Shown one piece after another: positions 12,215 to 23,977 of a DNA stretch of 64,000 nt. Source of the stretch: Euborellia annulipes. Lineage: Eukaryota; Arthropoda; Insecta; Dermaptera; Anisolabididae. Position 1 is the first letter of the stretch, and every line of letters starts with the position of its first letter. Location: NCBI GenBank assembly GCA_023213315.1, contig JAKCPI010004484.1, positions 21,202-85,201 of the forward strand, read 5' to 3'. Below the pieces are notes generated by a model that was given only the letters and a program-made list of their open reading frames with translations, made no database searches and was not told the origin of the DNA. The position numbers and the translations under genes are program-made.

Positions 12215-13082
12215 GAAAAAATCGGGTGTGATGGCGCACAGCACACAACTTTCTCTTACCCTTAGGTAAGAGAAAGTTGGGCACCGTACTTGTCACAGCA
12301 GATATTTTGTGTCAAGATATATTTAGTTTCCCATAGCACCTTAGTTAACTTGACCACTTGAATTTCATAAGTAAAAAAGTCAATTGTTTCAAAATTCCCA
12401 TAGGCTCTGTGTATTTTAAATGTTGACTGCTTGAAATAAACTCTGATTATTTTTCAAAATTTTAATCTCATATTTGGATATTTTAAACACAATAGAGAAT
12501 TCTAAATAAATACAAAATTTCATAAGAATTTGAAAAAACTTTTTAAAATGTGTAAAAAGTTCTAAAGGGGACCCCCCTTTTGAATCGAAATTAACATGCA
12601 AATCCCCATAGGGATTTAAAATTGGCTCTATGGAAGGAAGAGCCGGAAAATGAATATGAAAAATCTGAAATACATCAGTAGAGGGTATATCAAACGATTT
12701 TCACGAAAAATTTTACTGAAATACTTTTTAAAGAGCATCTAATTGATTTATAAATTTTAATCAAAATGTCGGAGCAAATTTTGAGAAAATTAAAAAGAAG
12801 AAAAAAAAACTGAAAAAGTACATCAATAAAATTCTAGAACATTTTGGTCTATTCTGTTCAAAAGCCTATTTTGAGTGTCAGGGAGGGTACCTAACTTATA
12901 TATAAAATTTCAATCCGGTAGCTCAATTCCTTCATGCTTAAAATCGTTACAGAGACCCACTTTTTTGGACTCAGGGGACCTCAAAACCATCAAAATCTCA
13001 ACATCGAATTTTTGACATGATCGCCTCCAATACTTTCTCTTTATATATATTTCATATATAGGGTAAGAGAAAGTACAAAATT
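12215..13082 (+). repeat. Family L long structured repeat, near-full copy
   Basis: It starts with a hairpin (gcacagcacacaactttctc, short loop, gtaagagaaagttg and return), then cgagatatatttag-type sequence, a long A/T middle with the ctgaaaaagt-catcagtaaa block, then aaaatctcaacatcgaattt, ccaatactttctct and a terminal gtaagagaaagta. The same order recurs in several copies in the window. No reading frame is conserved between copies, so it is non-coding and non-autonomous; its class is unknown. Confidence 0.7.
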
Positions 13083-13796
13083 TGTTTTTTTTAGTTTTTC
13101 TATATCCGCACCATAATATCAATAAAATAAAATTTAAATATTAATGAAAAAGAAAGAAAGTTGTGAAGAAAACATAAAAATAGCCTGTTGCTTAAATGTC
13201 GACTGCTTTTGAATTTCTTCTCATTATTGATAAGAGAGCAGATCGCACTTATCTTTCTAATTAGGATTGATGACTTTCACATAAAAAAAGAAGTTTTAGC
13301 TATCTATCAATTATTAATCGATTCATTTCTATTAATTAAAATTTATTAAATATAATTTGAGAATTTATCATTTCCCTTTGCTACACCCTCCCCCCTCCCC
13401 CCCTCTCTCCTCCCACAAACTCAATTATCTAAAAGGTTTGATTCTTTTTTTCCATTGTGATTCATTTCCGTCAATTTATTTTTCTCTCTTTTTTTTCAAT
13501 TTTTGCAAAAAAAAAAAAAAAAAAATTATAAAAAGGTCACTAAAAGGTAAACCAATTACCGGTAAGTTTATTTCTGAGAATTCCATTTCTTCAATAATTA
13601 CTTCTTTTTTTTTGCTTAGTTTTAAATGAAGTAAATTTGCTAAAAGCACAAGTTGCCTACCTACATCCTTTATTTATTATTTTATAATTTCAATTAAATA
13701 AAATGTTTTAGGAAATTTAATTTAATGTAATTTGAATTTCTGACCTGGATATTTCGGGAACCTAAGAGCTCTGAGGAAATAGTTACTTGAAAAGTT
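13083..13796. other. Non-coding A+T-rich stretch
   Basis: Contains a pyrimidine tract with C-runs at about 13385-13420 and an A-run at 13507-13525. No feature is supported. Confidence 0.45.
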
Positions 13797-13800
13797 AATT

Positions 13801-14049
13801 GGACCCTGTTATGCAATGGTGTGTCAAAGACGAAAAAATTCAAAATTGGGTTAAACACGGAATATTGTTTCAAATGCTTTAATTAATAGTATTTTTTATG
13901 AAATATGTCCTAAAAAAATTTATATTTAATGTTACTTGCACAATTGACAAGAAAAATTATATATAATCCAATGAAAACAAAAAACTTTATTGTTGATTTT
14001 CTCAAAACTCGATGTTTGGTCTTTGACACGCCATTGCATAACAGGGTCC
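13801..14049. mobile_element. MITE with 35-bp class terminal inverted repeats
   Basis: The left end ggaccctgttatgcaatggt continues gtgtcaaagac. The right end is its reverse complement (gtctttgacacgccattgca, taacagggtcc), with one visible mismatch. AATT occurs on both outer sides (13797-13800, 14050-14053) and may be a target duplication or part of the repeat. The A/T-rich interior has no reading frame. Superfamily not assigned. Confidence 0.7.
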
Positions 14050-14064
14050 AATTGATTATGGGAG

Positions 14065-14158
14065 TGAAATGAAAGCAAAAAATCTCGACATCGAATTTTT
14101 GATATGAATCCAATACTTTCTCTCGATATATTTCATATATAGGGTAAAAGAAAGTAAA
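14065..14158 (+). repeat. Family L 3' end
   Basis: Contains aaaatctcgacatcgaattt, gatatgaatccaatactttc and the terminal gtaaaagaaagta. It is only the last ~90 bases of the family. Confidence 0.65.
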
Positions 14159-14284
14159 ATAAGTAATTAACAATTAAATAAAATTTTTTATTTAATTTCC
14201 TTGCCAGCTAGGTCTCCTAGATCCAATTTAAAGACTACGGTCACTTTTCAACCTAATTTGTACTCTATTTTACTAAATATTCTT

Positions 14285-14390
14285 GTGCTAAGGACCAGAG
14301 GTTGGCTTCCCGTCCTTTTTTTCAAAATAAGGACCTGTTTTAATTGGCCTTAAATGGCAAAAAAAGATCTTTAAATAAAAGCTAAAATTG
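14285..14390 (+). repeat. SINE-2 fragment
   Basis: A decayed head (taaggaccagaggttggctt, cccgtcc) is followed by the tail module (ggccttaaatggcaaaaaaa, gatctttaaataaaa). Confidence 0.45.
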
Positions 14391-14423
14391 GACACGTCAC
14401 ATCTAAATTTAATTTTATAATTT

Positions 14424-14605
14424 AGATATCAAATGGCTTAAATAAGAATGCCTGGACCCCAAATACATATATATTCAAATAACGGTTATCCTCAAAAGTC
14501 TTATATGGCCTGAGTTGCCGAAAAGACTGTGTGAATGTGTGTGTGAGTGTGAGTGTGAATGAGAAAAAAGTGCGAGTGTTTTAAAAAAATAAAATAATTT
14601 AAATA
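14424..14605 (+). repeat. SINE-1 copy lacking its head
   Basis: It starts in the second arm of the body hairpin (atatcaaatggcttaaataa), continues gaatgcctggacccc, the A/T spacer, aacggttatc, the AGTCTT..AAGACT hairpin module (near 14498-14530) and the gtgagtgtgaatgagaaaaa tail. Confidence 0.8.
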
Positions 14606-14916
14606 TCATTAAAAAGTCTTGGAAAATCGTTTCCATATAGTTACCAGTTATGTTAAGAAGCAGTTATAAATACACTTTTCGGCTTAAATGACGATGGTAC
14701 CCAGGTGATGAATATTTTTAAAACGGAATCAATTCACAAGAATTAGAGGTAAATTAATTAATTCTTAAAATGCGTCGGCTGCAGTTGAGGTCATATTAGT
14801 GAAAATACTGGGTAAATCATCGCAATAAATATCTCAATAAAGCACGAATAAATTAAAATAAATTATAATTTAATAAATTTATATTTCAAAATTTTTCTCT
14901 TGTATATAATAGTGAT

Positions 14917-15257
14917 TAGGAACCGACCGAATATTCGGTTTCGGTTACGGTTTCGGCCAGTTTCGGCCAAAAATCATGGTTTCGGCCGTAGTTTCGGTTT
15001 CGGCCAAAAAGTAGCCGAAACTTAAGTCTTAAAAAAAAAAAGATCAAATGATTTGCACTTAAAGGAGAAAAAATTTTTGTCTCCCTAAAAAAAAGGTAAA
15101 ATGATTTTCACGGAGGGGAAAAAAATTTCAAAAAAAAAAAAATATAAATTTTTTTATAGGAAATACAAGTTGGTTTGGCGGTTTCGGCCGAAACTAAGGT
15201 TGAGGCCGAATATTCGGTTTCGGTTTCGGCTGAAAATCTTGTTTCGGTCGGACCCTA
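14917..15257. mobile_element. hAT-type MITE (TAGG-ACCGACCGAA family)
   Basis: Left end taggaaccgaccgaatattc; right end, reversed, tagggtccgaccgaaac. The 8-bp flanks are identical: ATAGTGAT at 14909-14916 and 15258-15265. The interior is built of ttcggtttcgg words and two A-runs. Three members are found in the window (7417, 14917, 29324). Confidence 0.88.
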
Positions 15258-15265
15258 ATAGTGAT

Positions 15266-15879
15266 TTTGTTTTTTCACTGATTGTATTTTATTTTTTAGT
15301 TTTATTTATTTATTTGCTTTTAAATTGGAATTTGTTTGACGGTTTTGGCATAGTATCCTCGGGCTAATAATTATTGCATTCCGAATATTAAAACTTTTTT
15401 ATTTTTAATAAAATGAAAGCAGCATAATTAATATGAAAAACGAGAGGATATGGAATTAATTGTTTTATATTGATGAAGTCAATGACCGAGAAATGAAAAA
15501 GATAGGCTATCCCTTCCACTTTTTTTTCGATCTAATATCAAATAAGTCAACAACAATTTAAAATACATTCAATATTTAGGTCATCAATTAAGTAAAGAAT
15601 TCGCTACACAATTAATATGTTTTTTCATTCTAAAAAATATTTTTTCTGATGGATTTTATTTAATTTTTTGGAAGCAAATTTAAAATAGGAATAAAAAAGG
15701 CGCCCTAAAAGTCGATTTTCGATTTTAGAATCGATTTAATATTTTTCGATTCTCGGAATCGATTAATCATTTCTGAAAGTTTACTTTTAAAAAATTATAA
15801 CTCGTTCTTAGGAGAAACTGAGTAAATATTAAATATATTTACGGGGTTGAAGAGAGCAAGTAGGTGTGCAGCAAATTAA
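15266..15879. other. Non-coding A+T-rich stretch
   Basis: The only notable words are repeated aatcgatt motifs at about 15705-15765, similar to those at 19140-19290. They may be decayed ends of another hAT-like element. No gene is seen. Confidence 0.35.
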
Positions 15880-16009
15880 AGAGTCTTTGGATGCCAAATG
15901 CCGAAAAGTCCCAGGCAGTCAGATGATTTTATTTAAGTCATTTGGATACCAAATGGCTTAAATAAGAATGCCTGCACCCTAAATAAATATCTATACTATT
16001 ATATAAAAG

Positions 16010-16015
16010 ACAATC

Positions 16016-16092
<77 letters not shown>
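16010..16092 (+). repeat. (CTGT)n microsatellite
   Basis: About twenty uninterrupted tetranucleotide units ending in gtctgtttgtaacgc, within the 5' part of the Helitron. An open frame on the minus strand translates it as a Thr-Asp-Arg-Gln repeat; it is not a gene. Confidence 0.95.
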
Positions 16093-16339
16093 AACGCATA
16101 GACTCCGAAACTACTGGACCGATTTTCATGGAGTTTTTTTAATGGGTAGGGAATTTTCCGGGGGTGGTTTTAGGCTATCATTATATCGAATTAGGGGTAG
16201 GGAACCCCCCTTTTTGGGGGTTATCAATTACCCCATAGCAAAGCATTGGAAAACAGGATCTAACTCGCTTTATGAAAAATATATTTATCAAATCTTTAAA
16301 ATGAAAAATAAAAACTCTTCCTCCCCCTAACAATTCGAC

Positions 16340-18330
16340 ATTTGAAAAGATTTTTCCGCTCTGCGCCCCACCCCCCCCCTAAAATTTTATTTTTTTTATT
16401 TTTCATTCGATTTTAATAAAATTTAAAATGTGGCTTTCTTAGGGTGTAAATAATTGAAAAATGGTATTTTAGACCCCAGAAAGTTCAATCACCCCCTGAC
16501 CCCCCCTAAAATTTATTTTTTATTCGATTTTAATAAAATTTAAAATGACGCTTTCTTAGGGTGTAAATAATTGAAAAATGGTATTTTAGACCCCAGAAAG
16601 TTCAATCACCCCCCTGACCCCCCCTGAAATTTATTTTTCATTCGATTTTAATAAAATTTAAAATGTTGCTTTCTTAGGGTGTAAATAATTGAAAAATGGT
16701 ATTTTAGACCCCAGAAAGTTCAATCACCCCCTGACCCCCCCTGAAATTTATTTTTCATTCGATTTTAATAAAATTTAAAATGTTGCTTTCTTAGGGGTGT
16801 AAATAATTGAAAAATGGTATTTTAGACATAAGAAAGTTCAATCACCCCCCTGCCCCCCCTGAAATTTATTTTTCATTCGATTTTAATAAAATTTAAAATG
16901 TTGCTTTCTTAGGGTGTAAATAATTGAAAAATGGTATTTTAGACATCAGAAAGTTCAATCACCCCCTGACCCCCCCTAAAATTTATTTTTCATTCGATTT
17001 TAATAAAATTTAAACTGACGCTTTCTTAGGGTGTAAATAATTGAAAAATGGTATTTTAGACATCAGAAAGTTCAATCACCCCCCTGACCCCCCTAAAATT
17101 TATTTTTCATTCGATTTTAATAAAATTTAAACTGACACTTTCTTAGGGTGTAAATAATTGAAAAATAGTATTTTAGACATCAGAAAGTTCAAACACCCCC
17201 CTGACCCCCCCTGAAATTTATTTTTCATTCGATTTTAATAAAATTTAAAATGTTGCTTTCTTAGGGTGTAAATAATTGAAAAATGGTATTTTAGACCCCA
17301 GAAAGTTCAATCACCCCCCTGACCCCCCCTGAAATTTATTTTTCATTCGATTTTAATAAAATTTAAAATGTTGCTTTCTTAGGGTGTAAATAATTGAAAA
17401 ATGGTATTTTAGACATCAGAAAGTTCAATCACCCCCCTGACCCCCCTGAAATTTATTTTTTATTCGATTTTAATAAAATTTAAAATGTTGCTTTCTTAGG
17501 GTGTAAATAATTGAAAAATGGTATTTTAGACATCAGAAAGTTCAATCACCCCCCTGACCCCCCTAAAATTTATTTTTTATTCGATTTTAATAAAATTTAA
17601 AATGACGCTTTCTTAGGGTGTAAATAATTGAAAAATGGTATTTTAGACATCAGAAAGTTCAATCACCCCCCTGACCCCCCTAAAATTTATTTTTTATTCG
17701 ATTTTAATAAAATTTAAAATGACGCTTTCTTAGGGTGTAAATAATTGAAAAATGGTATTTTAGACATCAGAAAGTTCAATCACCCCCTACCCCCCTAAAA
17801 TTTATTTTTCATTCGATTTTAATAAAATTTAAAATGACGCTTTCTTAGGGTGTAAATAATTGGAAAATGGTATTTTAGACATCAGAAAGTTCAATCACCC
17901 CCCTGACCCCCCTAAAATTTATTTTTCATTCGATTTTAATAAAATTTAAAATGACGCTTTCTTAGGGTGTAAATAATTGAAAAATGGTATTTTAGACATC
18001 AGAAAGTTCAATCACCCCCCTGACCCCCCTAAAATTTATTTTTCATTCGATTTTAATAAAATTTAAAATGACGCTTTCTTAGGGTGTAAATAATTGGAAA
18101 ATGGTATTTTAGACATCAGAAAGTTCAATCACCCCCCTGACCCCCCTAAAATTTATTTTTCATTCGATTTTAATAAAATTTAAAATGTTGCTTTCTTAGG
18201 GTGTAAATAATTGAAAAATGGTATTTTAGACCTCAGAAAGTTCAATCACCCCCCTGCCCCCCCCTGAAATTTATTTTTCATTCGTTTTTAATAAAATTTA
18301 AAATTACGCTTCCTTAGGGTGTAAATAATT
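16340..18330 (+). repeat. Minisatellite, ~17 copies of ~117 bp, inside Helitron
   Basis: The landmark attcgattttaataaaattt recurs about 17 times at near-regular spacing (first near 16405, last near 18280 with a cgttttta variant). Each unit has gctttcttagggtgtaaata, attgaaaaatggtattttag, a gaccccag or gacatcag variant, aagttcaatcacccccctga and a second C-run. Units also differ at tgttgc/tgacgc. The array is bounded by the Helitron ends. Confidence 0.95.
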
Positions 18331-18615
18331 GAAAAATATATTAATCAAATATTTAAAATAAAAAATAAAAACTCTTTTTCATAATTAATTAAAATACATT
18401 TATCTGGACAACTCTTAGTCATATCCCGAGACGCCGCCGCCAGGGTAGCGGGGTAGGGTTGCCGAAGGCAACCCTACCGCAGCTAGTATATTATAAAATA
18501 CGGTTATCATTTAAAGTCTTATGGATGGTCTATGGCCTAAGTTGTCGAAAAGACTGTGTGAAGTATGAGTGTGAGTGTGAATGGGAAAAAAGTGCGAGTG
18601 TTAAAAAAAAAGTTG

Positions 18616-19789
18616 TTACTGCTGCTGCTAATTAAAATTGTTGTCAATTGAATAATAAGTCTACAATGGGGATGGAGAAATAAATTTTGTCCGAAACGTC
18701 TCCTTTTCGGCATTTGGCACCCAAAGGCTCTCGTTACTTTGTATTAATTATTAATAATTATATATTATTAAAGTTATGTTAATTACTGCTGCACCCGTAC
18801 ATGTACTCTTCCATTCCATGACATCAACAGCAACTTCCCTTCGTCTTAAATTTATTTATTTATTTAAAACATTTATTAAGTATTTAAACATTTTATTAAA
18901 TACTACTCACACAAATATTGTTTTAAATAGAATATTCTATCCAGAAATTGCGCGTGATATGGCACCTAACATTAAAATAAAATAAGAAAGTTGAGTATCA
19001 AAATTAAAAACATTAAAAAATAGAGTTAAGTAACATATTTTCATTTAATCGATCTTAGAAAACGTGTTGATTGGTGTGTTATGTGTAGGTTTTAAAAGAA
19101 AGATGAAAATCAATTACGTTACAAACTATATTACCATCGGATACTAAGCATTGTACGAAAAAAAGTCGAAGTCGCCAGTGAGAATCTATTCTAATCGACT
19201 TGAAAGAGTTTCTACACGATTCTAAAAAGTCGATTATTTTCAGTAAAAGATCGATTTTTGACTAAAGTCAGAGTCGACTTTTCCATCCCTAATTTAAAAG
19301 TCTATTTTTTGAAGTAACAAATAGGAAAATCTTTATTTCCCCAATCGATTTTTGCAGTTGCATTTTATTTAAAAAAAAAAATTTATTTGAAACTAATAGA
19401 TTAATTATTACAATAAAAAATAACTCTGTTTTATTTATTAGTTTATTTTATTAAAGGATAGATGTTTGATAAACGTTAGTAATTTCATATCACCAATAGT
19501 TTCGTAAATATTAAATTCCATTGTCATCATACAAATTTCGCTTGATATTTACTTTATCTCTTTTCGTCCCTCACATGATATATCAAATATTTATTTAATA
19601 ATGATTTAAACGAGGTGAGAGAATTATGAATTGATTAATCTCCATGAAAACAGATTATTTTTTATAGATTTCTATTTTCAGGCTTCGTTATATATCAATA
19701 TATATATGAGTCTTTTATCCAACACGTTTATTTAAACGGTATCAAATGTCTCAGAGGGATTTGCCTCTAATTAAGAGAACTGGAGTGTG
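18616..19789. other. Non-coding stretch with hammerhead-like and hAT-like remnants
   Basis: 18668-18701 has ggatggagaaataaattttg, tccgaaacgtctcc, a decayed relative of the motif at 32127. 19140-19290 has several gtcgattt/aatcgactt words and ends tcgacttttccatcccta, resembling a hAT terminus. No gene seen. Confidence 0.35.
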
Positions 19790-20010
19790 ATCTATGAGCA
19801 TAATAAAGGAAGAGAAGAGCAGATGAGAGAAGGGGAGAGCTGAGTCAGCTGAGAGGCACTCGGACGGTCCCCCCGTCAATTGTCAGAATGACCCGGATGG
19901 TCATTTCATTAAGCCAAGGCCATCCAGCTCCTGGTCGTAGTTTTGATCCTGTGGATCTTGCGTGTGTGTTTATTACTTCCAAACAAAAGACACGATCTTC
20001 TTAATCAACC
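19790..20010. other. Unique higher-complexity patch
   Basis: Less A/T-rich and not similar to any repeat in the window (for example gaggcactcggacggtcccc, ccatccagctcctggtcgta). No splice-bounded frame was found. A conserved regulatory element is possible. Confidence 0.3.
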
Positions 20011-20272
20011 GCTGCTCTTAAAAAAAAAAAATACGCCTCGTTGAATGAAACTAATTCTGTACCTCGTAATTAATTAATTGGGGACTATCCGCATGACAAA
20101 AAAATAACATACGAGAAATGTTATCTGAATGAATGAAACGTTTTTTTTTTTTTATTTTGCTAAATTAGGATTATTTCTAATCGGCTTAAAGGAATAGAAT
20201 ATGTTATTAGGAGAATTTTTAATTATAGACCATATTTTTCTATTAAATATTTATTAAAAATATATAAATACT

Positions 20273-20315
20273 GTACAACGTTTCGACTGCTTATTCTGCA
20301 GCCGTTATCAAGTAC
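20273..20315 (-). ncRNA. Hammerhead-like motif with intact stems
   Basis: Read on the minus strand: GTAC, a core-like UUGAUAAC, GGCUGC..GCAGUC (six pairs including G·U), GAAACGUU, then GTAC. The outer GTAC/GTAC can form stem I and the inner arms stem II. Two core positions differ from CUGANGA (C3 to U, G8 to A), so cleavage activity is doubtful. Confidence 0.4.
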
Positions 20316-21390
20316 TGTGCACTTGCTCCGACTCAAGTGAACTAACTGTCATGTCCGTTACTTGCCTTTTTATATACAGCGACGTCAGCGTCATCTGTCG
20401 GCATTTCTGTGAAGTTAGATTCAAATTTTCCCGCTATTTTCACTCATTTCCATGAAGTTAGTCACAACATTCTTAGACCATTTTTAATTCGTTTTTATTT
20501 ATTCAAATTATTGGTGAGCCAAAATATTTTTTTTATTCAAGATTTTTACGACATCTGAGACCATTTAGGCCAGCTTCATTTTTTTGGAGGATGCGTACAA
20601 AAACTCTACCACAGTGCTACAAGTTAAAATTATTTAAATAAATAATTTATTTTATCCCTCTGGCAGGGAAGGGAAACAATGGCCTTAGAACAAGAAGCGA
20701 GATCTCTACTGACAGGGCCTAGAACAATTTTCGGTGGAACTGTGGTTTATTTGAATAAATTATGCGTTTTATCGTTTTTATTCTTCTTTAAGGACAATTT
20801 AGAAGCAAATCACACCTCTTCAGATTGTAGATATCAAGAATTAAGACTCTTTGTAATTTGTATTTGAAATTTACCTGAAGAAAGTCACAGTATAAATGAC
20901 CAAATAATGATTTTTATTTAAATATTTTTTTGCATCAATAGAAAATTTCCAGGCATAAATCGAGAGCAAAGGGTTCTGTATTTATGTCTGATCTGGACAC
21001 TCGACACAGGTTCGAATAACAAGCAGATGCTCCCAGTTACAAATCCAGCTTTAAATGTCAATAGAAAGATGTCATAAATATAATAAATGAGCAACTTTTT
21101 TTTTTAACTTTTGCTTTTTTCTCATAAAAATTAGAGAACTTGCTATTGTTTGATGAAAAAAATAGAATAAAAAATTTGTTTGGTAATTTGTTTCGGAAAA
21201 TGAGGCAAAATATTGAAAGTATTTGAAATATGACAAGTTGAAAAATAAATTTTTTTGTTTTGTTATAAAATATATCATACAAATTTCGTTTATATATATT
21301 TGCTTATCGGCAGTCTTTTTTTAGCTACTAATCAGTCTTTATATTAATAAATAATTATACGAAAATCACAAAAGTATTAGTCAAAGCATA
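20316..21390. other. Non-coding stretch with SINE-2 fragment
   Basis: A minus-strand SINE-2 tail lies at about 20535-20600 (acgacatctgagaccattta, ggccagcttc). The rest is A/T-rich. Overlapping minus-strand frames at 21058-21282 are Phe/Lys-rich products of A/T DNA. Confidence 0.4.
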
Positions 21391-21398
21391 TTAGAAAA

Positions 21399-21584
21399 CA
21401 GGGCTGGGATGTCTGTGTCAGTGGTATTGGCAAATAAGAGGTGTCGGTGTCGGCAATTTTGCTCTGCCAGCATAAAATAAAATAATTCTAAAAATATAGT
21501 AGGCCTATTTTAATTACAGTATAACCGTATTTAATTTTTCTTGGTGTTGGTATCGGCATATTTTCTGCCGACACCCCAGCCCTG
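21399..21584. mobile_element. Short hAT-type MITE
   Basis: The left end cagggctgggatgtctgtgt and the right end, reversed, cagggctggggtgtcggcag form the inverted repeat. Flanks TTAGAAAA (21391-21398) and TCAGAAAG (21585-21592) match at 6 of 8. The 186-bp interior has ggtgtcggtgtcggc repeats. Confidence 0.75.
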
Positions 21585-21802
21585 TCAGAAAGGACGAGAG
21601 AAAATAGGACAAGGCAATGGTGATAGGCGGAGTCGGTGCGCTCTAAAAAAAATCCTGGGCGGGATCTAACGGAAGTAACTAGCGCACTATGGCTCTTGTG
21701 ATTGGGTGAGAGGTTCGATGAGGTGGAAACTTGTTTTAGAGTGGGGATAAGATTTCTAATATCTGGGAAATCCCTCGAATGTACAAGTATCTAATTTTTT
21801 TG

Positions 21803-21833
<31 letters not shown>

Positions 21834-21835
21834 TT

Positions 21836-21905
21836 TCCCATTCACACTCACACACACATGAACAGAATTTTTTCGGCAACTTAAAATAAAAGGCAGGCCA
21901 GATGC
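21836..21905 (-). repeat. SINE-1 tail fragment
   Basis: On the minus strand: gccgaaaaaattctgttcat, gtgtgtgtgagtgtgaatgg, followed by an A-rich end (long A-run on the plus strand side at 21803-21831). Head and body are missing. Confidence 0.55.
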
Positions 21906-22038
21906 CAACTACACCAAGCCCGAGGCCAAGTATCTAATTTATTCTAAACAATTTTCACGAATACAACATAAATCTCGCAACTTGGATTATTTTTTCATCT
22001 GTCAAATTTTCCCTTCCTGGTCTTTTTGGACTTACAAG

Positions 22039-22270
22039 CAAGAGCAGTTTCTCGGGAGGAGGAGGGGGAGGTAATCTGGTGTGACTAATCGCACAGCACA
22101 CAATTTTTTCTTACCAGAATATACCATATATACAAATCAAATGTTTAAGTAATAATTTTTAAAATTTTATATTAAAAATAAAATTTTATTCCCAAAAAAA
22201 ATATTTTTCTCAAATCTCGGGAGGGGAGGAGTAATTACCCTCTTACCCCACCCCCTTGTATCCGCCCTTG
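22039..22270 (-). mobile_element. hAT-type MITE (CAAGGGCGGAT family)
   Basis: Flanked by perfect 8-bp duplications CTTACAAG (22031-22038 and 22271-22278). On the minus strand it begins caagggcggatacaaggggg, then gtaattactcctcccc, gagatttgagaaaaat, and ends in a degraded cccgagaaactgctcttg. It is the same family and order as 32302-32564. Confidence 0.85.
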
Positions 22271-22278
22271 CTTACAAG

Positions 22279-23977
22279 TTGTTAGAACGCGTGTATTGCC
22301 GTTGAAATCTCAACATCGAATTTCTTCTATAGGCTAAACTCTATTTTTCAAATAAAAATTGAAAGTCAAAAGAAAATGTTTTTTAATATAAATGATTTGT
22401 CAGAGAATTTTATTACGAGCATTATAGTTTAAACTTCTTTCACTTGTGGTTGTTACTATTATTACTCTTATTGAATATGAATTCTTTAGGAATAAAATGG
22501 AACGGAAATAGGAAAGGAAATGTGTAAAAGTACGTGATGGTGTCGGAGAGGTGGGGGGCGTCACTTCTTCCCTCCCCAACGAGTTATCCATCATACGCGA
22601 ACAAATACATTTTGCCCCTGAGGATTCAAGAGCCAAAATCAACAAAATATTTCCGGATGATCGCAAACGATTGAGGACCTAATTAAAGTTCACCAAAATT
22701 GAAATAAAAAAAAATCATTGTGTGGTTTAATGAAACCACGATGCAAGAGAAACTTTTTTTTCGGATCGTAGGCGTTTAACTGAAAAATTTCAGAAAATGA
22801 TTCAATTAAGGGTATTAAAATCGCGTTTTTAATCTTAACTTAATAATTGGAAAATGGGAATGATAATAAGAAATCAATAGACGCATGTTAAAAACTGAGA
22901 ACAATATTTATTTAGCAATTGAAGATTTGAATCATTTAAAATTATTTTAAAAATTATATTTTATCAATTTAAAAATTGAATAATTAAATCTCACAATTAT
23001 TTTTTTATAATTCGTCATATATATTAAATTTCAACTTTCCTATTTTTGTCATTCCGGCTTGTGACGTCGATGGGTTGGCAGCGTCATGCGGCTTGTAACG
23101 CGACATGCTTATTGAAGAGCGAAAAAATTTGAGACCATCAAATAAAAATTTAATTTTCAATGTAAAAACGGATCCATTATTAAAATGAAAAAGAAAATGA
23201 ATGGATTATCTCTATATAAATTTTATTATTAACAAATAGGAAAACTCACCAGGAATATGTTGATTATAAGGTCTTTCCTGTATATTATATTTTTATTGAA
23301 AAAACCTAATGATCATCACATTCAATAAATTTTAATACTAAAGAAAATGTAAAAGGACCAGATTTCTTTGTTTCGAGATATATTTAGTTTCCGCAGATAT
23401 ATTAGAATTCAAGATATAAAATTAGTATCGTTTGTGATTATATTCATAAATACGTTGTTGCTATATTCATCGAGACCGATTTATCGGATATCTTAATAGA
23501 TGTTTGTTAAAATAAGCATTCTCTATTTAAGGTTTCTCCATAGATCAACATCACCTCGCTTTGCTTTAATTAACCCGATTATTTTCAGAGAGTGAATTTC
23601 TACTGGGATAATAATAATAATAATGATTAATTCCATAAAAGAAACCTTGTTGGCTCAAATTAAAAAATAATTATGAGCAAGGGTTCTATTTGGAAATAAA
23701 AATTATGCCTGGGAAAATATTAAAATAATTTTTATAAAAGAAAAAAAAAATATGAAAAGAAATGAGCTTTCACTTTTTTTACGAGAAATATAAAAAAGTA
23801 TTTTAATTTTTGTAATTAACTTGTTACACAGTATTTTTTTTTTTTTTATTTTTTTTAACGAAGTGTTATGAAGAAACCGGGATTAAATATAAAATAAAAT
23901 AATAATTAGCCCAAACAAAAATAATCTCTAATCTTATTTTTGGATTAAAAAGTCCTTTTTTTTAGTAATTTATTTAA
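22279..23977. other. Non-coding stretch with family L fragment
   Basis: 23352-23435 is a plus-strand fragment of family L (ccagatttctttgtttcgag, atatatttagtttccgcaga). A block at 22490-22670 is less A/T-rich but its frames are not convincing. The rest holds nothing I can support. Confidence 0.4.

Larger units (their letters stand above)
15990..18486 (+). mobile_element. Non-autonomous Helitron
   Basis: The 5' end is TCTATACTATTATATAAAAG, preceded by A. The 3' end has a 12-bp hairpin (ggtagggttgcc, loop gaa, ggcaaccctacc, 18452-18478), then gcag and terminal CTAG (18483-18486), followed by T. These are the recognised Helitron hallmarks: 5' TC, 3' hairpin a few bases before CTRR, insertion between A and T, no terminal inverted repeat and no target duplication. 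After the 5' end come a gtct/gtctg microsatellite and the block gactccgaaactactggacc, typical of Helitron 5' regions. No Rep/helicase frame is present. Most of the interior is a minisatellite. Confidence 0.92.
15880..18615 (+). repeat. SINE-1 copy split by a Helitron
   Basis: The left part (15880-15989) has gccgaaaagtcccaggcagt and the complete body hairpin up to gcctgcaccctaaataaa. The right part (18487-18615) resumes with ataaaatacggttatc, the aagtct..aagact module and the gtgagtgtgaatgggaaaaa tail. Joining the two flanks restores the expected SINE-1 order, so the sequence between them is an insertion. Confidence 0.85.

Noticed and set aside
13801..14049. piggyBac-type element (TTAA target)
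   Set aside because: TTAA is present only on the left side; the right flank reads AATTGATT, so no TTAA duplication.
16340..18330. CRISPR-like array (regular repeats)
   Set aside because: Whole 117-bp units are repeated with no variable spacers, inside a eukaryotic Helitron.
20679..20867. 62-codon frame following tggcagggaagggaaacaat
   Set aside because: Protein-like at first sight, but no splice support, and it ends in A/T-rich low-complexity residues.
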